Positions 42,074-50,568 of a stretch of 64,000 nt of DNA are shown here, piece by piece. The stretch's first letter is position 1, and every line of letters begins with the position of its first letter. Under the pieces are notes generated by a model, which made no database searches, was not told the DNA's origin, and worked only from the letters and a program-made list of their open reading frames with translations. A program made the position numbers and the translations under genes. This stretch comes from Streptomyces sp. MUM 178J (GTDB taxonomy: Bacteria > Actinomycetota > Actinomycetes > Streptomycetales > Streptomycetaceae), in the NCBI RefSeq assembly GCF_022414575.1, contig NZ_JADWYQ010000002.1, positions 186,001 through 250,000 on the forward strand, in the 5' to 3' direction.

Positions 42074-42091
42074 TATATTGGCTCGGAGCCA
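42074..42091 (+). promoter_or_regulatory. -10 box overlapping a TetR operator
   Basis: TATATT (42074-42079) is directly followed by the perfect 13-bp palindrome TGGCTC-g-GAGCCA (42079-42091). It lies 20 bp before the TetR start, consistent with autorepression. Confidence 0.65.
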
Positions 42092-42110
42092 GTCAACGCA
42101 GGAGTCAAGC

Positions 42111-42746
42111 ATGTCCCCGCGGAGCCCATCGGTCAATGAAGAGCTCCGCCGTCGTTCCCGAGAGCGTCTGCTCCAGGCGACGGTCGATCTGGTGGGCGAG
42201 CGCGGCTACGAGGCGACGACGCTGGGCGACATCGCCGACCGGGCGGGCGCGGCACGCGGGCTTGTGTCGTACTACTTCCCCGGCAAGCGCCAGCTGCTGC
42301 AGTCGGCGGTGCACCGGCTGATGCATCTGACCCTCGAGGCGGCGCTGGAGCGGGAACCGCGGCCCGAGGACGGCCGAGAAGGGCTGGCGCGTGCCATCGA
42401 CGCGATCCTGGGGCTCGCCGTCGACCGTCCGCTGCTGATGCGCACCCATATGTCGGGGGTGCTCCAGGCAGCGGGCTTCGTCCAGTGCCCTGAGCAGCAG
42501 CGGCTGGCGTTCCTGCTGCGGGACACCGTCGAGCGGTACGGCTCACGGGACGTCGAAGCGGACTATCCGATGCTGCGCGCCCTGCTCATGGGTGCGGTGT
42601 TCGCGGTGCTGCTCCCGGGCGCGCCGATGCCCCGGGAGCGGCTGCGCGCAGAACTCTTCCAGCGGTACGGGCTGGACTGGGAGCTAGGCGTCCCGCCGGG
42701 CGAGAGGCCGCCCGGCGGAACGGCGCCGGAGATGCTGCACGGCTGA
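42111..42746 (+). CDS. TetR-family transcriptional regulator
   Basis: This 211-residue protein has the helix-turn-helix ATTLGDIADRAGAARGLVSYYFPGKRQLLQ (about 36-65) after a basic N-terminus, and a helical ligand domain. GCAGGAG 6 nt before ATG. The palindrome at 42079-42091 over its own -10 box indicates autoregulation. No structural gene is divergent or downstream in the same direction, so its target gene lies elsewhere or is unknown. Confidence 0.88.
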   Translation: MSPRSPSVNEELRRRSRERLLQATVDLVGERGYEATTLGDIADRAGAARGLVSYYFPGKRQLLQSAVHRLMHLTLEAALEREPRPEDGREGLARAIDAILGLAVDRPLLMRTHMSGVLQAAGFVQCPEQQRLAFLLRDTVERYGSRDVEADYPMLRALLMGAVFAVLLPGAPMPRERLRAELFQRYGLDWELGVPPGERPPGGTAPEMLHG

Positions 42747-42866
42747 GCACGGCTGAGCACGGCTTCGCTCCGCCGCAGCAGATGCCGCCCCGGCGCGGCC
42801 CGGGCCCCGGTCAACGGTCTTCACCACGACCCCTGTCGGCCCCGGGAACGGCCCCGGCAAACGGCC

Positions 42867-44387
42867 TCAGCCCCGGAAGGGGAAGAAGTCGCGGAAGTAG
42901 TCGGGCTGGGTCTGGACGTTCAGCTCGTCCATCCGCAGCCGCTTCGCCCAGTCCGTGCGCCGGTCGTCGATCCGCAGCACATCGAGGCCCTTGGCGATGT
43001 CGTTCGAGTAGACATGGCCGTTGTAGTAGTACGCCGACCACGATCCGCCGCCGCGCAGGGTGTCCGCGCTGAGCGGGCCGCGTTCGAAGTAGGCGATCTC
43101 CCTTGGGCGCCGGGAGTCGGTGAACTCCCATACCGAGACGCCGCCCTGGTACCAGGCCTGGACCATGATGTCGCGGCCCGGGACGGGGATCAGCGAGCCG
43201 TTGTGGGCCACGCAGTTCTCGGTGTCGGCCTGATGCCGGGGGATCTTGAAGTAGCTGCGGAAGACCAGTTTGCGCTTGGCGCCCCTGCCGACGATGTCGT
43301 AGACGCCGTCCGCGCCGCGGTCCGGCCCGACCTCGGCGTTGCAGGTGGCCGCCCCGCCGCCGCCCAGCTCATCGGTGAAGACGACCTTGTCCGCCCGCTG
43401 GTTGAAGGTGGCGGAGTGCCAGAAGGCGAAGTTGACGTTGTCCTGGACGCGGTCGATGACCCGAGGGCGTTCCGGGTTCCTGATGTCGAACAGGATGCCG
43501 TCGCCCATGCACGCGCCGGCGGCCAGGTCCTTGGCGGGCAGCACGGTGATGTCATGGCAGCCGGTGGTCTTGGCGACTCCGGGGTTGGCCGGCCCGCCGG
43601 GGTTGCCCCCGCCGTCCGGGCCGTCGCCGGGGAACAGCACCGGGAAGGCTGCCACCCGGGCCCGCTCGGGCGCCGCGCGGGGCACCTTGATCACTGAGAT
43701 CCCGTCGTGCGGCGGCTGGCAGTCGGGGAAGGCGGCGTTGGGCGAGTACGAGGAGACGTACACGTAGACGTTGCGCCGCTCGGGCACCAGGGTGTGGGTG
43801 TGCGAGCCGCAGGCGGTCTCGACCGACGCGACATAGCGGGGGCTGCGCTTGTCGCTGATGTCGAAGATCTTGACACCCTCCCAGGACGACTTCTCCGTCG
43901 CGGGCTGGGTGGTGCTGCTGCAGGAGTCGTCGCTGCGCGAGGAGTCGGTGGACAGGAAGAGCAGGTCGCCGGAGACGGAGACGTCGTTCTGCGAACCGGG
44001 GCACAGGACCTGTGCGACGGTCCTGGGAGACGCCGGGTCGCCGATGTCGAAGATCCGGAAGCCGTCGTAGTTGCCGGCGTAGGCGTATCGGCCCTGGAAG
44101 GCGAGGTCCGAGTTGGTTCCCTTCAGCGCGTCCTTCGGGATGGTGGCCAGGTGCTCGATGTTGTCGCTGTGGACCACCTCGTCCACATCGGGGATGTCCC
44201 CCGCGGCGATGGCGGCGCGGGTGTCGGCCGCCTGCCGCGCGGTGACGTCCTGCCGGACGGGTGAGTCCCCGGGGTCGGGGACGGCGGCCGCGGGTCCGGC
44301 CGTCAGCAGGGCGGCGAGCAGGCCGGCGGCGGCTGTCGCCACGCCCAGTCGTCTGCGCCGTACGCGGGTGGTGTGCAACGGGGTCAC
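42867..44387 (-). CDS. Secreted LVIVD/beta-propeller repeat protein
   Basis: This 506-residue protein has a twin-Arg-like N-terminus (RVRRRRLGVATAAAGLLAALLTAGPAAA), so it is exported, with cleavage near AAA about 39. Repeats of the LVIVD type (YAYAGNYDGFRIFDIGDPASPRTV, GVKIFDISDKRSPRYVASV, GILFDIRNPERPRVIDRV, GVSVWEFTDSRRPREI) form a likely beta-propeller. Asp/His-rich loops such as SHTHTLVPERR could bind metal. Function unknown. GTG start with GGGAGGA upstream. It is divergent from a DUF305 lipoprotein gene, with 175 bp between. Confidence 0.85.
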   Translation of the reverse strand: MTPLHTTRVRRRRLGVATAAAGLLAALLTAGPAAAVPDPGDSPVRQDVTARQAADTRAAIAAGDIPDVDEVVHSDNIEHLATIPKDALKGTNSDLAFQGRYAYAGNYDGFRIFDIGDPASPRTVAQVLCPGSQNDVSVSGDLLFLSTDSSRSDDSCSSTTQPATEKSSWEGVKIFDISDKRSPRYVASVETACGSHTHTLVPERRNVYVYVSSYSPNAAFPDCQPPHDGISVIKVPRAAPERARVAAFPVLFPGDGPDGGGNPGGPANPGVAKTTGCHDITVLPAKDLAAGACMGDGILFDIRNPERPRVIDRVQDNVNFAFWHSATFNQRADKVVFTDELGGGGAATCNAEVGPDRGADGVYDIVGRGAKRKLVFRSYFKIPRHQADTENCVAHNGSLIPVPGRDIMVQAWYQGGVSVWEFTDSRRPREIAYFERGPLSADTLRGGGSWSAYYYNGHVYSNDIAKGLDVLRIDDRRTDWAKRLRMDELNVQTQPDYFRDFFPFRG

Positions 44388-44562
44388 TGCGTCCTCCCTC
44401 GGTCCGTTCGCGGTGGAACGGTTCACGGACCCCGGCAGTATCGTCCCTTGCATGGACATATCAACAGTGGGCATTGGAGACGACGTGAGGGCGACCTGAC
44501 CGCGGCCGCCCGCAGGCGCGCAGCACGACCCCCAACCACCACAAGTGCCACAGGAGGTCCGC

Positions 44563-45282
44563 GTGTTGAACCGTCGCAGCGTGAAACGTCGCAGTATGAA
44601 CCGTCGCAGTATGACCGGATCCCGCCCCCGCCTCGTCCGGCTCACGCCGCCCGCGGCCGCAGCGGCGCTCGCGGCGGCCCTGCTCGCCCTCACCGCCTGC
44701 GATGCGCAACCGAGCGTTCCCGCGGAGGCCAAGGGGGCTGCGGGCCCGCCCGTGGTGGCGCCGGGCAAACCCGGCGAGCCGGCCAGGACGCTGTCCCCCG
44801 AGGAGGCCGCGAAGGCCACCCCGGACGACAGTCCCAATGCGGCGGACTTCAGCTATGCGCGCATGATGATCATCCACCATGCCCAGGCGCTGACGATGAC
44901 CGGCCTGGTTCCCGACCGTGCGACGTCTCCACAGGTCAAGAAGGTGGCGGAGCGGATCGCCGCCGCCCAGAAGCCGGAGATCGGCGCGATGGAGGCCTGG
45001 CTCGAAAACAACGGCGGGGACCGGCGGCAGGACACCGGGCGCGGCCACGACCACGGTCTGATGCCCGGCATGGCGACCCAGGCGCAGCTGGAGCAGTTGC
45101 GCGCGGCACGCGGCACGGTGTTCGACGAGCTGTTCCTGAAGCTGATGATCACTCATCACCAGGGCGCGGTCACCATGGCAGCCGAGGTTCTCTCGGAGGG
45201 GAACAACGTGCTGATCGAGGAGATGGCGGCCGATGTGATCGCCCAGCAGACCAGCGAGATCAACCGGATGCGCGCCATGTGA
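44563..45282 (+). CDS. DUF305-family lipoprotein
   Basis: This 239-residue protein has a long basic N-region (NRRSVKRRSMNRRSM, from a 15-bp tandem repeat), a hydrophobic core, and a lipobox LLALTAC, so it is predicted to be lipid-anchored outside the membrane. The DUF305 helical pairs are MMIIHHAQALTMTG and LMITHHQGAVTMAAEVL, with His-His/Met motifs suited to binding Cu or another metal. The family is often linked to copper or silver handling, though the role is unproven. GGAGG 6 nt before GTG. It is divergent from the LVIVD gene. Confidence 0.87.
   Translation: MLNRRSVKRRSMNRRSMTGSRPRLVRLTPPAAAAALAAALLALTACDAQPSVPAEAKGAAGPPVVAPGKPGEPARTLSPEEAAKATPDDSPNAADFSYARMMIIHHAQALTMTGLVPDRATSPQVKKVAERIAAAQKPEIGAMEAWLENNGGDRRQDTGRGHDHGLMPGMATQAQLEQLRAARGTVFDELFLKLMITHHQGAVTMAAEVLSEGNNVLIEEMAADVIAQQTSEINRMRAM
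44569..44613. repeat. 15-bp tandem repeat (x3) in the lipoprotein signal region
   Basis: Three 15-bp units of the type aaccgtcgcagtatg are in codon phase and encode Asn/Lys-Arg-Arg-Ser-Val/Met. Two units end in ATG, creating alternative starts. Confidence 0.9.
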
Positions 45283-45383
45283 CGACTCGGCGGGCGGCGG
45301 CGCGCCGGGCGGAGGGGGACACTCCCCAGCGCCGTCTGGCGGTGCCATGCTGGAAACCCCACCCCGTGGGAAGGAGCGCACCC

Positions 45384-46757
45384 GTGCTTCGCGTCGCCGT
45401 CGTCGGATCGGGCCCCAGCGGGGTCTACACCGCCCAGTCCCTGGTACAGCAGTCGGCGGTTCCGGATGTGTGCGTCCATGTGCTGGACCGGCTGCCGTGC
45501 CCGTACGGCCTGGTGCGGTACGGAGTCGCGCCCGACCACGAGAAGATCAAGTCACTGCAGAACAATCTCCGGACCGTGCTGGAGCACGACCGGATCGACT
45601 TCGTCGGCAATGTCGAGGTCGGCGCCGACGGGCTCGGCCCCGAGCGGCTTCTGGAGCTCTACCACGCGGTCGTGTACTGCGTCGGGGCGGCTCGGGACCG
45701 GCGGCTCGGCGTACCGGGCGAAGACCTGCCCGGAAGCCATTCGGCCACCGACTTCGTCTCCTGGTACAGCGCGCACCCGGACGCGGCGGGCGGCGCCTTC
45801 GGCCTGGACGTGCGGTCGGCCGTGGTGATCGGTGTGGGCAATGTGGCGGTCGACGTGGCACGTGTCCTGGCGCGTCAGGCGGGAGAGCTCCAGGACACGG
45901 ACATGCCGCACGCGGCACTGGGCGCGCTGGCGGGCAGCCGGGTGCGCGAGGTGCACATGGTGGGCAGACGGGGCCCCTCACAGGCGAAGTTCACCACCAA
46001 GGAGCTGCGGGAGCTGGGCGCGCTGCCCTCGGCCGCGGTGGCGGTCGACCCGGCGGAGCTGGAGCTCGATCCCGCGTACGCCGATCCGGCCGGAGCGGCC
46101 TTTGCCGCCCTCCCGGCGGTGAACCGGCGCAACCTCGGCGTCGTACGGGGCTGGGCGGAGGCGGAGGACACACGGCGGGCGGAGCCCGGGCGGGACCGCC
46201 GGATAAGGCTGCGGTTCTTCCTGCGCCCGGTCGAGCTGCTGGAAGGGGAAGGACGGGTCAGGGCCGTACGGTTCGAGCGCACCGTGCCTGACGGGTCGGG
46301 AGGGGTGCGCGGTACGGGCGCGTACGAGGAGATCGAGGCGCAGCTGGTGCTGCGGGCGGTGGGATACCGGGGGGCGCCGCTGCCCGGGCTGCCGTTCGAC
46401 GAGCGGCGCGGCACGGTGCCGCACGGGGCCGGACGGGTGCTGCGGGACGGGACGCCGTCGCCCGGTGAGTATGTGGCCGGGTGGATCAAGCGCGGGCCGA
46501 CGGGCGTGATCGGCACCAACCGGCCGTGTGCGAAGGAGACCGCGGCGTCGCTGCTCGCGGATGCGCCGGAGCTGGCGCGGCGGGCGGTGGCGGACGATCC
46601 GCTGGCCCGGCTGCGGGAGTGGGGCCGCCGTCCGGTGCTGTGGCCGGGCTGGCTCGCGATCGAGTCGGCGGAGGCGGCACTCGGGGCGTCCTTGGGCCGG
46701 CATATCGTCAAGATCCCCGACTGGCCGGGGCTGTTGCAGGCGGCGACGCCGCGCTGA
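45384..46757 (+). CDS. FprA-like ferredoxin/adrenodoxin NADP+ reductase
   Basis: This 457-residue FAD/NADP enzyme has an FAD motif VAVVGSGPSGVYTAQSL (4-20), LPCPYGLVRYGVAPDHEKIKSLQ (typical of the adrenodoxin reductase group), an NADP motif VVIGVGNVAVDVARVLA, HMVGRRGPSQAKFTTKEL, and the end motif GWIKRGPTGVIGTNRPCAKET. It transfers electrons from NADPH to ferredoxin, feeding P450s or other enzymes. No ferredoxin gene is adjacent. GTG start with AAGGAG 7 nt upstream. Length and motifs are complete. Confidence 0.92.
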   Translation: MLRVAVVGSGPSGVYTAQSLVQQSAVPDVCVHVLDRLPCPYGLVRYGVAPDHEKIKSLQNNLRTVLEHDRIDFVGNVEVGADGLGPERLLELYHAVVYCVGAARDRRLGVPGEDLPGSHSATDFVSWYSAHPDAAGGAFGLDVRSAVVIGVGNVAVDVARVLARQAGELQDTDMPHAALGALAGSRVREVHMVGRRGPSQAKFTTKELRELGALPSAAVAVDPAELELDPAYADPAGAAFAALPAVNRRNLGVVRGWAEAEDTRRAEPGRDRRIRLRFFLRPVELLEGEGRVRAVRFERTVPDGSGGVRGTGAYEEIEAQLVLRAVGYRGAPLPGLPFDERRGTVPHGAGRVLRDGTPSPGEYVAGWIKRGPTGVIGTNRPCAKETAASLLADAPELARRAVADDPLARLREWGRRPVLWPGWLAIESAEAALGASLGRHIVKIPDWPGLLQAATPR

Positions 46758-46865
46758 GCGGCGCACCGTACGAGCCGCCCCACTCGCGGCGCGGCCGCTT
46801 CCCCCGTTGCCGCGCCAGCCCTCGCCCCGTCTGCTGTCGGGGCCGTCCCGACCCCCGTCCACCGC

Positions 46866-46888
46866 CCCGGGCCCGTACGCAGCCCGGG
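46866..46888. terminator. Weak hairpin between convergent genes
   Basis: CCCGGGC (46866-46872) and GCCCGGG (46882-46888) pair around a 9-nt loop, between the FprA-like gene (ends 46757) and the ArsR gene (ends 46930). Confidence 0.5.
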
Positions 46889-46929
46889 CCCTGTCCGCCG
46901 CCCCGGGCCCATTCGCATCGCGGAGCCGG

Positions 46930-47280
46930 TCAGACGCCGAGGCGGGCCTCCTCCTTGCCGGCCGCCTCGAGGACGGCGTCGAGCAGCCCCGGGAAGAGCG
47001 CGGCCAGATCGTCCCGGCGCAGGGCGTTGAGCTTCGCCGTGCCCCGGTAGAACTGCCGGATCACTCCGCTCTCCCTGAGGACGCGGAAGTGGTGCGTGGT
47101 CGTGGACTTGGTGACGGGCAGGTCGAAGTACGAGCAGGACAGCTCGGACTCGGCGGACGCCAGTTCGCACACGACCCTCAGCCGCATGGGGTCCGCGAGC
47201 GCGTGCAGCACGCCCTCCAGGCGGATCGCGGCGGGCTCCGGGTGCTCGAGCACCCGGCCGCCGCCGGTCTCACGGGTCAT
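46930..47280 (-). CDS. ArsR/SmtB-type transcriptional regulator
   Basis: This 116-residue winged helix has IRLEGVLHALADPMRLRVVCELA, then LSCSYFDLPVTKSTTTHHFRVLRESGVIRQFYRGTAKLNALRRDDL. The pattern is ArsR-like, but a metal Cys pair is not obvious; a single Cys lies at CSYFD and another in VCEL. A 22-bp operator at 47339-47360 is shared, with 3 mismatches, with the promoter of the upstream Old Yellow Enzyme gene. This makes autoregulation and co-regulation likely. GGGAGTG about 9 nt before ATG. Confidence 0.9.
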   Translation of the reverse strand: MTRETGGGRVLEHPEPAAIRLEGVLHALADPMRLRVVCELASAESELSCSYFDLPVTKSTTTHHFRVLRESGVIRQFYRGTAKLNALRRDDLAALFPGLLDAVLEAAGKEEARLGV

Positions 47281-47338
47281 ACGGCTTCACTCCCACCCAT
47301 CCCTCGGTGCGGCCTTTGGCGATGCGACGCCTCCATCG

Positions 47339-47360
47339 TACGAGGGTCACCGTAGTACGA
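47339..47360 (-). promoter_or_regulatory. ArsR operator, copy 1 (before the regulator gene)
   Basis: The 22-bp sequence TACGAGG..CACCGTA.TACGA matches 48548-48569 at 19 of 22 positions. It lies 59-80 bp upstream of the ArsR start. Confidence 0.75.
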
Positions 47361-47405
47361 CGGGGATCGCGTCTGGTCGCTTCCGCTCCCTTCCGGGGGA
47401 GATCC

Positions 47406-48485
47406 TCAGACCGAGCGGTGGTACTGCTCCGGCACATGGACCTCGCCGCCCAGCTCACGGGCCGCCCGCCGGGCCCAGGAGGGGTCGCGCAGCAGCTCAC
47501 GGCCCAGCAGCACGGCGTCCGCCTCGCCGTTGGCGACGATCTTCTCCGCCTGCTCCGGCTCGGTGATCAGCCCGACCGCGGCGACCGGCAGGCCGGTCTC
47601 CGTCCGGACGCGCGCGGCGAAGGGCACCTGGTAGCCGGGGCCCGTGGGGATGCGCACACCCGGCGCGTTGCCGCCGCTCGACACATCGAGCAGGTCCACG
47701 CCGTGTTCCCGGAGCAGCACCGCGAAGCGCACCGTGTCGTCGGGCGTCCAGCCGGCCCCGTCGAGCCAGTCGGTGGCGGAGATCCGGAAGAACAGCGGAA
47801 GCTCGTCGGGCCAGACGGCGCGGACGGCGTCCACGACTTCCAGGGCGAAGCGAGTGCGGTTGACGAATGAGCCGCCGTAGGCGTCGGTACGGCGGTTGCT
47901 GTACGGGGAGAGGAACTCGCCGATGAGATAACCATGTGCGCCGTGGATCTCGGCGACCTCGAACCCGGCGTCCAGAGCGCGTCGGGCGGCCTCCGCGAAG
48001 TGTCCGACCACCTCGGCCAGGTGCGCCTCGGTCAGCTCGTCGGGCACCGGGTGTCCGTCGTCGAAGGGCAGCGGGCTGGGGCCGACGGGCTGCCAGCCGT
48101 GCTCGTCGGGGCCGACGGGCGCGCCGCCCTGCCAGGGGAGTCCGGTGGACGCCTTGCGGCCCGCGTGCGCGAGCTGGATGCCGGGGACGGTGTTCTGGCT
48201 CTTGAGGAAGCGGGTGATCCGGCGCAGTGCCGCGACCTGGGTGTCATTCCAGATGCCGAGGTCCGCGGGGCTGATGCGGCCCTCGGGGACGACGGCGGTG
48301 GCCTCCAGCAGGATCAGCCCGGCGCCGCCGGCGGCGCGAGCGGCGTAGTGGGCGAAGTGCCAGTCGTTCGCCACTCCTGTGTCCGCCCCCGACACCGCCG
48401 CGCTGTACTGGCACATGGGGGCCATCCAGACGCGGTTCGGGACGGTGAGCGAACGCAGCGGGTAGGGCTCGAACAAGGCGCTCAC
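47406..48485 (-). CDS. NADH:flavin oxidoreductase, Old Yellow Enzyme family (YqjM-like)
   Basis: This 359-residue TIM-barrel FMN enzyme has VPNRVWMAPMCQYSA (Cys in the active-site strand, as in YqjM), NDWHFAHYAARAAGGAGLILLEAT, GIQLAHAGRKAS, the His pair in EIHGAHGYLI, FLSPYSNRRTDAYGGSFVNR, and DAVLLGRELLRDPSW. It would reduce activated alkenes, enones or nitro compounds with NAD(P)H. The shared 22-bp operator with the ArsR gene 125 bp downstream suggests it is induced by electrophile or thiol stress. GTG start with GGAG about 8 nt upstream. Divergent from the BNR protein gene. Confidence 0.93.
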   Translation of the reverse strand: MSALFEPYPLRSLTVPNRVWMAPMCQYSAAVSGADTGVANDWHFAHYAARAAGGAGLILLEATAVVPEGRISPADLGIWNDTQVAALRRITRFLKSQNTVPGIQLAHAGRKASTGLPWQGGAPVGPDEHGWQPVGPSPLPFDDGHPVPDELTEAHLAEVVGHFAEAARRALDAGFEVAEIHGAHGYLIGEFLSPYSNRRTDAYGGSFVNRTRFALEVVDAVRAVWPDELPLFFRISATDWLDGAGWTPDDTVRFAVLLREHGVDLLDVSSGGNAPGVRIPTGPGYQVPFAARVRTETGLPVAAVGLITEPEQAEKIVANGEADAVLLGRELLRDPSWARRAARELGGEVHVPEQYHRSV

Positions 48486-48547
48486 GGGGGACTCCGTTTC
48501 ACAGGCGGGGCCGGGTTCACAGACGGGGCCGACCGGGCGACCCCTTG

Positions 48548-48569
48548 TACGAGGAACACCGTACTACGA
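48548..48569 (-). promoter_or_regulatory. ArsR operator, copy 2 (before the Old Yellow Enzyme gene)
   Basis: TACGAGG..CACCGTA.TACGA again, 19/22 identical to the copy before the ArsR gene. It lies 63-84 bp upstream of the enzyme start. A related half-site (cgtac/gtacg) recurs at 48581-48600, toward the divergent gene. Confidence 0.75.
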
Positions 48570-48730
48570 ACTTCATCGAATTACGAGAGGTGTCGTACAA
48601 GGGTCACGGAGAACCGCGCGGACGACCTCACCCCTGACGCCGATGAGTTTCCTGATGCGCGGGAGTCGTCCGTGTTGTACTCCGTACTGAGGAGGCACAC
48701 CGTGCTGCTCGAGAACAAGAGGTGTCGGCG

Positions 48731-49816
48731 ATGACCGATGTTCTTCTGACCGTAGGCACCCGCAAGGGACTCTTCATCGGCCGTGCAAGGCGCGGCACAT
48801 GGGAGTTCGAGGGGCCGTACTTCAATGCGCAGGCGATCTACTCCATCGGCATCGACACCCGCAGGGCCACCCCGCGCCTCCTCGTGGGCGGCGACAGCTC
48901 CCACTGGGGGCCTTCGGTGTTCCACTCCGACGACCTCGGCACGACCTGGACCGAGCCCTCGCGGCCCGCGGTGAAGTTCCCCCGGGACACCGGGGCCTCC
49001 CTGGAGCGGGTCTGGCAGCTCCACCCCGCCGGGCCGGACACCCCGGACCTGGTGTACGCGGGCACGGAGCCGGCCGCCCTGTTCCGCTCCGCGGACGGCG
49101 GCGAGACCTTCGAGCTGGTCCGTCCCCTGTGGGAGCACCCCACCCGTTCGAAATGGGTGCCCGGAGGCGGCGGCGAGGCCGTGCACACGGTCGTCACCGA
49201 CCGGCGCGACCCGGACGCGGTCACCGTCGCCGTCTCGACCGCCGGGGTCTTCCGCTCCCGCGACGGCGGAGCCAGCTGGGCGCCGTCCAACCGGGGAGTG
49301 TCCGCGGTCTTCCTCCCGGACCCCCACCCGGAGTTCGGGCAGTGCGTCCACAAGATCGCCCAGGACGCGGGCGATCCGGACCGCCTGTATCTGCAGAACC
49401 ACTGGGGCGTCTACCGCAGCGACGACGCGGGCGCGAGCTGGACCGACATCGGCACGGGCCTGCCCTCCGACTTCGGCTTCGCCATGGCCGCCCATCCGCA
49501 CCGCCCCGACACCGCCTATGTCTTCCCGATCAACGCCGATGCCGACCGGGTTCCCGCCGGACGGCGCTGCCGCGTCTACCGCACCCGGGACGCGGGCGAG
49601 AACTGGGAGCCGCTCACCGCGGGGCTGCCCGAGGGCGACCACTTCGGCACGGTGCTGCGTGACGCGCTGCGGACCGACGACGCCGACCCGGCCGGCGTCT
49701 ACTTCGGCAACCGCAACGGCGAGCTGTACGCCAGCGCCGACGACGGGGACAGCTGGCAGCAGCTCGCCCGACATCTGCCCGATGTGCTCTGCGTGCGTGC
49801 GGCGGCCCTGAGTTGA
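48731..49816 (+). CDS. BNR/Asp-box repeat beta-propeller protein
   Basis: This 361-residue protein has at least six Asp-box-like motifs: SDDLGTTW, SADGGETF, SRDGGASW, SDDAGASW, TRDAGENW and SADDGDSW. These mark a beta-propeller of the sialidase/VPS10/YCF48 kind. The opening LLTVGTRKGLFIGRARRG and the lack of a signal peptide or catalytic Arg triad suggest a cytosolic, non-sialidase protein. It is found divergent from the Old Yellow Enzyme. Function unknown. ATG 48731 has AGAGG about 8 nt upstream; a GTG at 48722 lies too near. Confidence 0.87.
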   Translation: MTDVLLTVGTRKGLFIGRARRGTWEFEGPYFNAQAIYSIGIDTRRATPRLLVGGDSSHWGPSVFHSDDLGTTWTEPSRPAVKFPRDTGASLERVWQLHPAGPDTPDLVYAGTEPAALFRSADGGETFELVRPLWEHPTRSKWVPGGGGEAVHTVVTDRRDPDAVTVAVSTAGVFRSRDGGASWAPSNRGVSAVFLPDPHPEFGQCVHKIAQDAGDPDRLYLQNHWGVYRSDDAGASWTDIGTGLPSDFGFAMAAHPHRPDTAYVFPINADADRVPAGRRCRVYRTRDAGENWEPLTAGLPEGDHFGTVLRDALRTDDADPAGVYFGNRNGELYASADDGDSWQQLARHLPDVLCVRAAALS

Positions 49817-49851
49817 CGGCGACGACGGCGGCCGGGACCGAGGGGCTCGAG

Positions 49852-49882
49852 TTGAAAGACCCCGCCGCTCGACCAGTAGAGT
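49852..49882 (+). promoter_or_regulatory. Promoter for leaderless ung transcript
   Basis: TTGAAA (49852-49857), a 19-nt spacer and TAGAGT (49877-49882) lie before the GTG at 49891, 8 nt after the -10 box. No ribosome site is present. Confidence 0.65.
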
Positions 49883-49890
49883 GACGCTCC

Positions 49891-50568
49891 GTGGCAGCAC
49901 GACCGTTGAGAGAAATCGTCGAGCCGGGCTGGGCCGAGGCCCTCGCACCGGCGGCCGAACGCATCGCCGGGATGGGCGACTTCCTGCGCGCGGAAATCGC
50001 CGCGGGGCGCACCTATCTGCCGTCGGGACCGAACGTGCTGCGCGCCTTCCAGCAGCCGTTCGACGAGGTCCGGGTGTTGATCGTCGGCCAGGACCCGTAC
50101 CCCACGCCCGGTCACGCGGTGGGGCTGAGCTTCTCGGTGGCGCCCGAGGTGCGGCCGCTGCCCGGCAGCCTGGAGAACATCTTCCGGGAGATGCACACGG
50201 ACCTCGGCCTGCCCCGCCCCGCCAACGGCGATCTCACCCCCTGGACCCGGCAGGGCGTGCTGCTGCTCAACAGGGCGCTGACGACCGCGCCCCGGAGGCC
50301 CGCCGCCCACCGGGGCAAGGGCTGGGAGGAGGTCACCGAGCAGGCCATCCGGGCGCTCGTCGCCCGCGGCAAGCCCCTGGTGTCCGTGCTGTGGGGCCGT
50401 GACGCGCGCAATCTGCGCCCGCTGCTGGGCGAGTCGCCGGCCGTGGAGTCCGCGCACCCCTCCCCCATGTCCGCGGACCGCGGATTCTTCGGCTCGCGCC
50501 CCTTCAGCCGCGCCAACGACCTGCTGGTGCGGCAGGGGGCGCAGCCCGTGGACTGGCGACTGCCGTGA
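49891..50568 (+). CDS. ung: Uracil-DNA glycosylase
   Basis: This 225-residue family-1 UDG carries the water-activating loop [18 protein letters not shown] (Asp68), uracil-binding [11 protein letters not shown], and the DNA-intercalation loop [18 protein letters not shown] (His189). It removes uracil from DNA to start base-excision repair. Length is typical. The start is GTG 49891 in a leaderless context. The stop overlaps the next gene start (GTGA), so repair and a BadF-type kinase gene share a transcript; the link may be fortuitous. Confidence 0.96.
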   Translation: MAARPLREIVEPGWAEALAPAAERIAGMGDFLRAEIAAGRTYLPSGPNVLRAFQQPFDEVRVLIVGQDPYPTPGHAVGLSFSVAPEVRPLPGSLENIFREMHTDLGLPRPANGDLTPWTRQGVLLLNRALTTAPRRPAAHRGKGWEEVTEQAIRALVARGKPLVSVLWGRDARNLRPLLGESPAVESAHPSPMSADRGFFGSRPFSRANDLLVRQGAQPVDWRLP

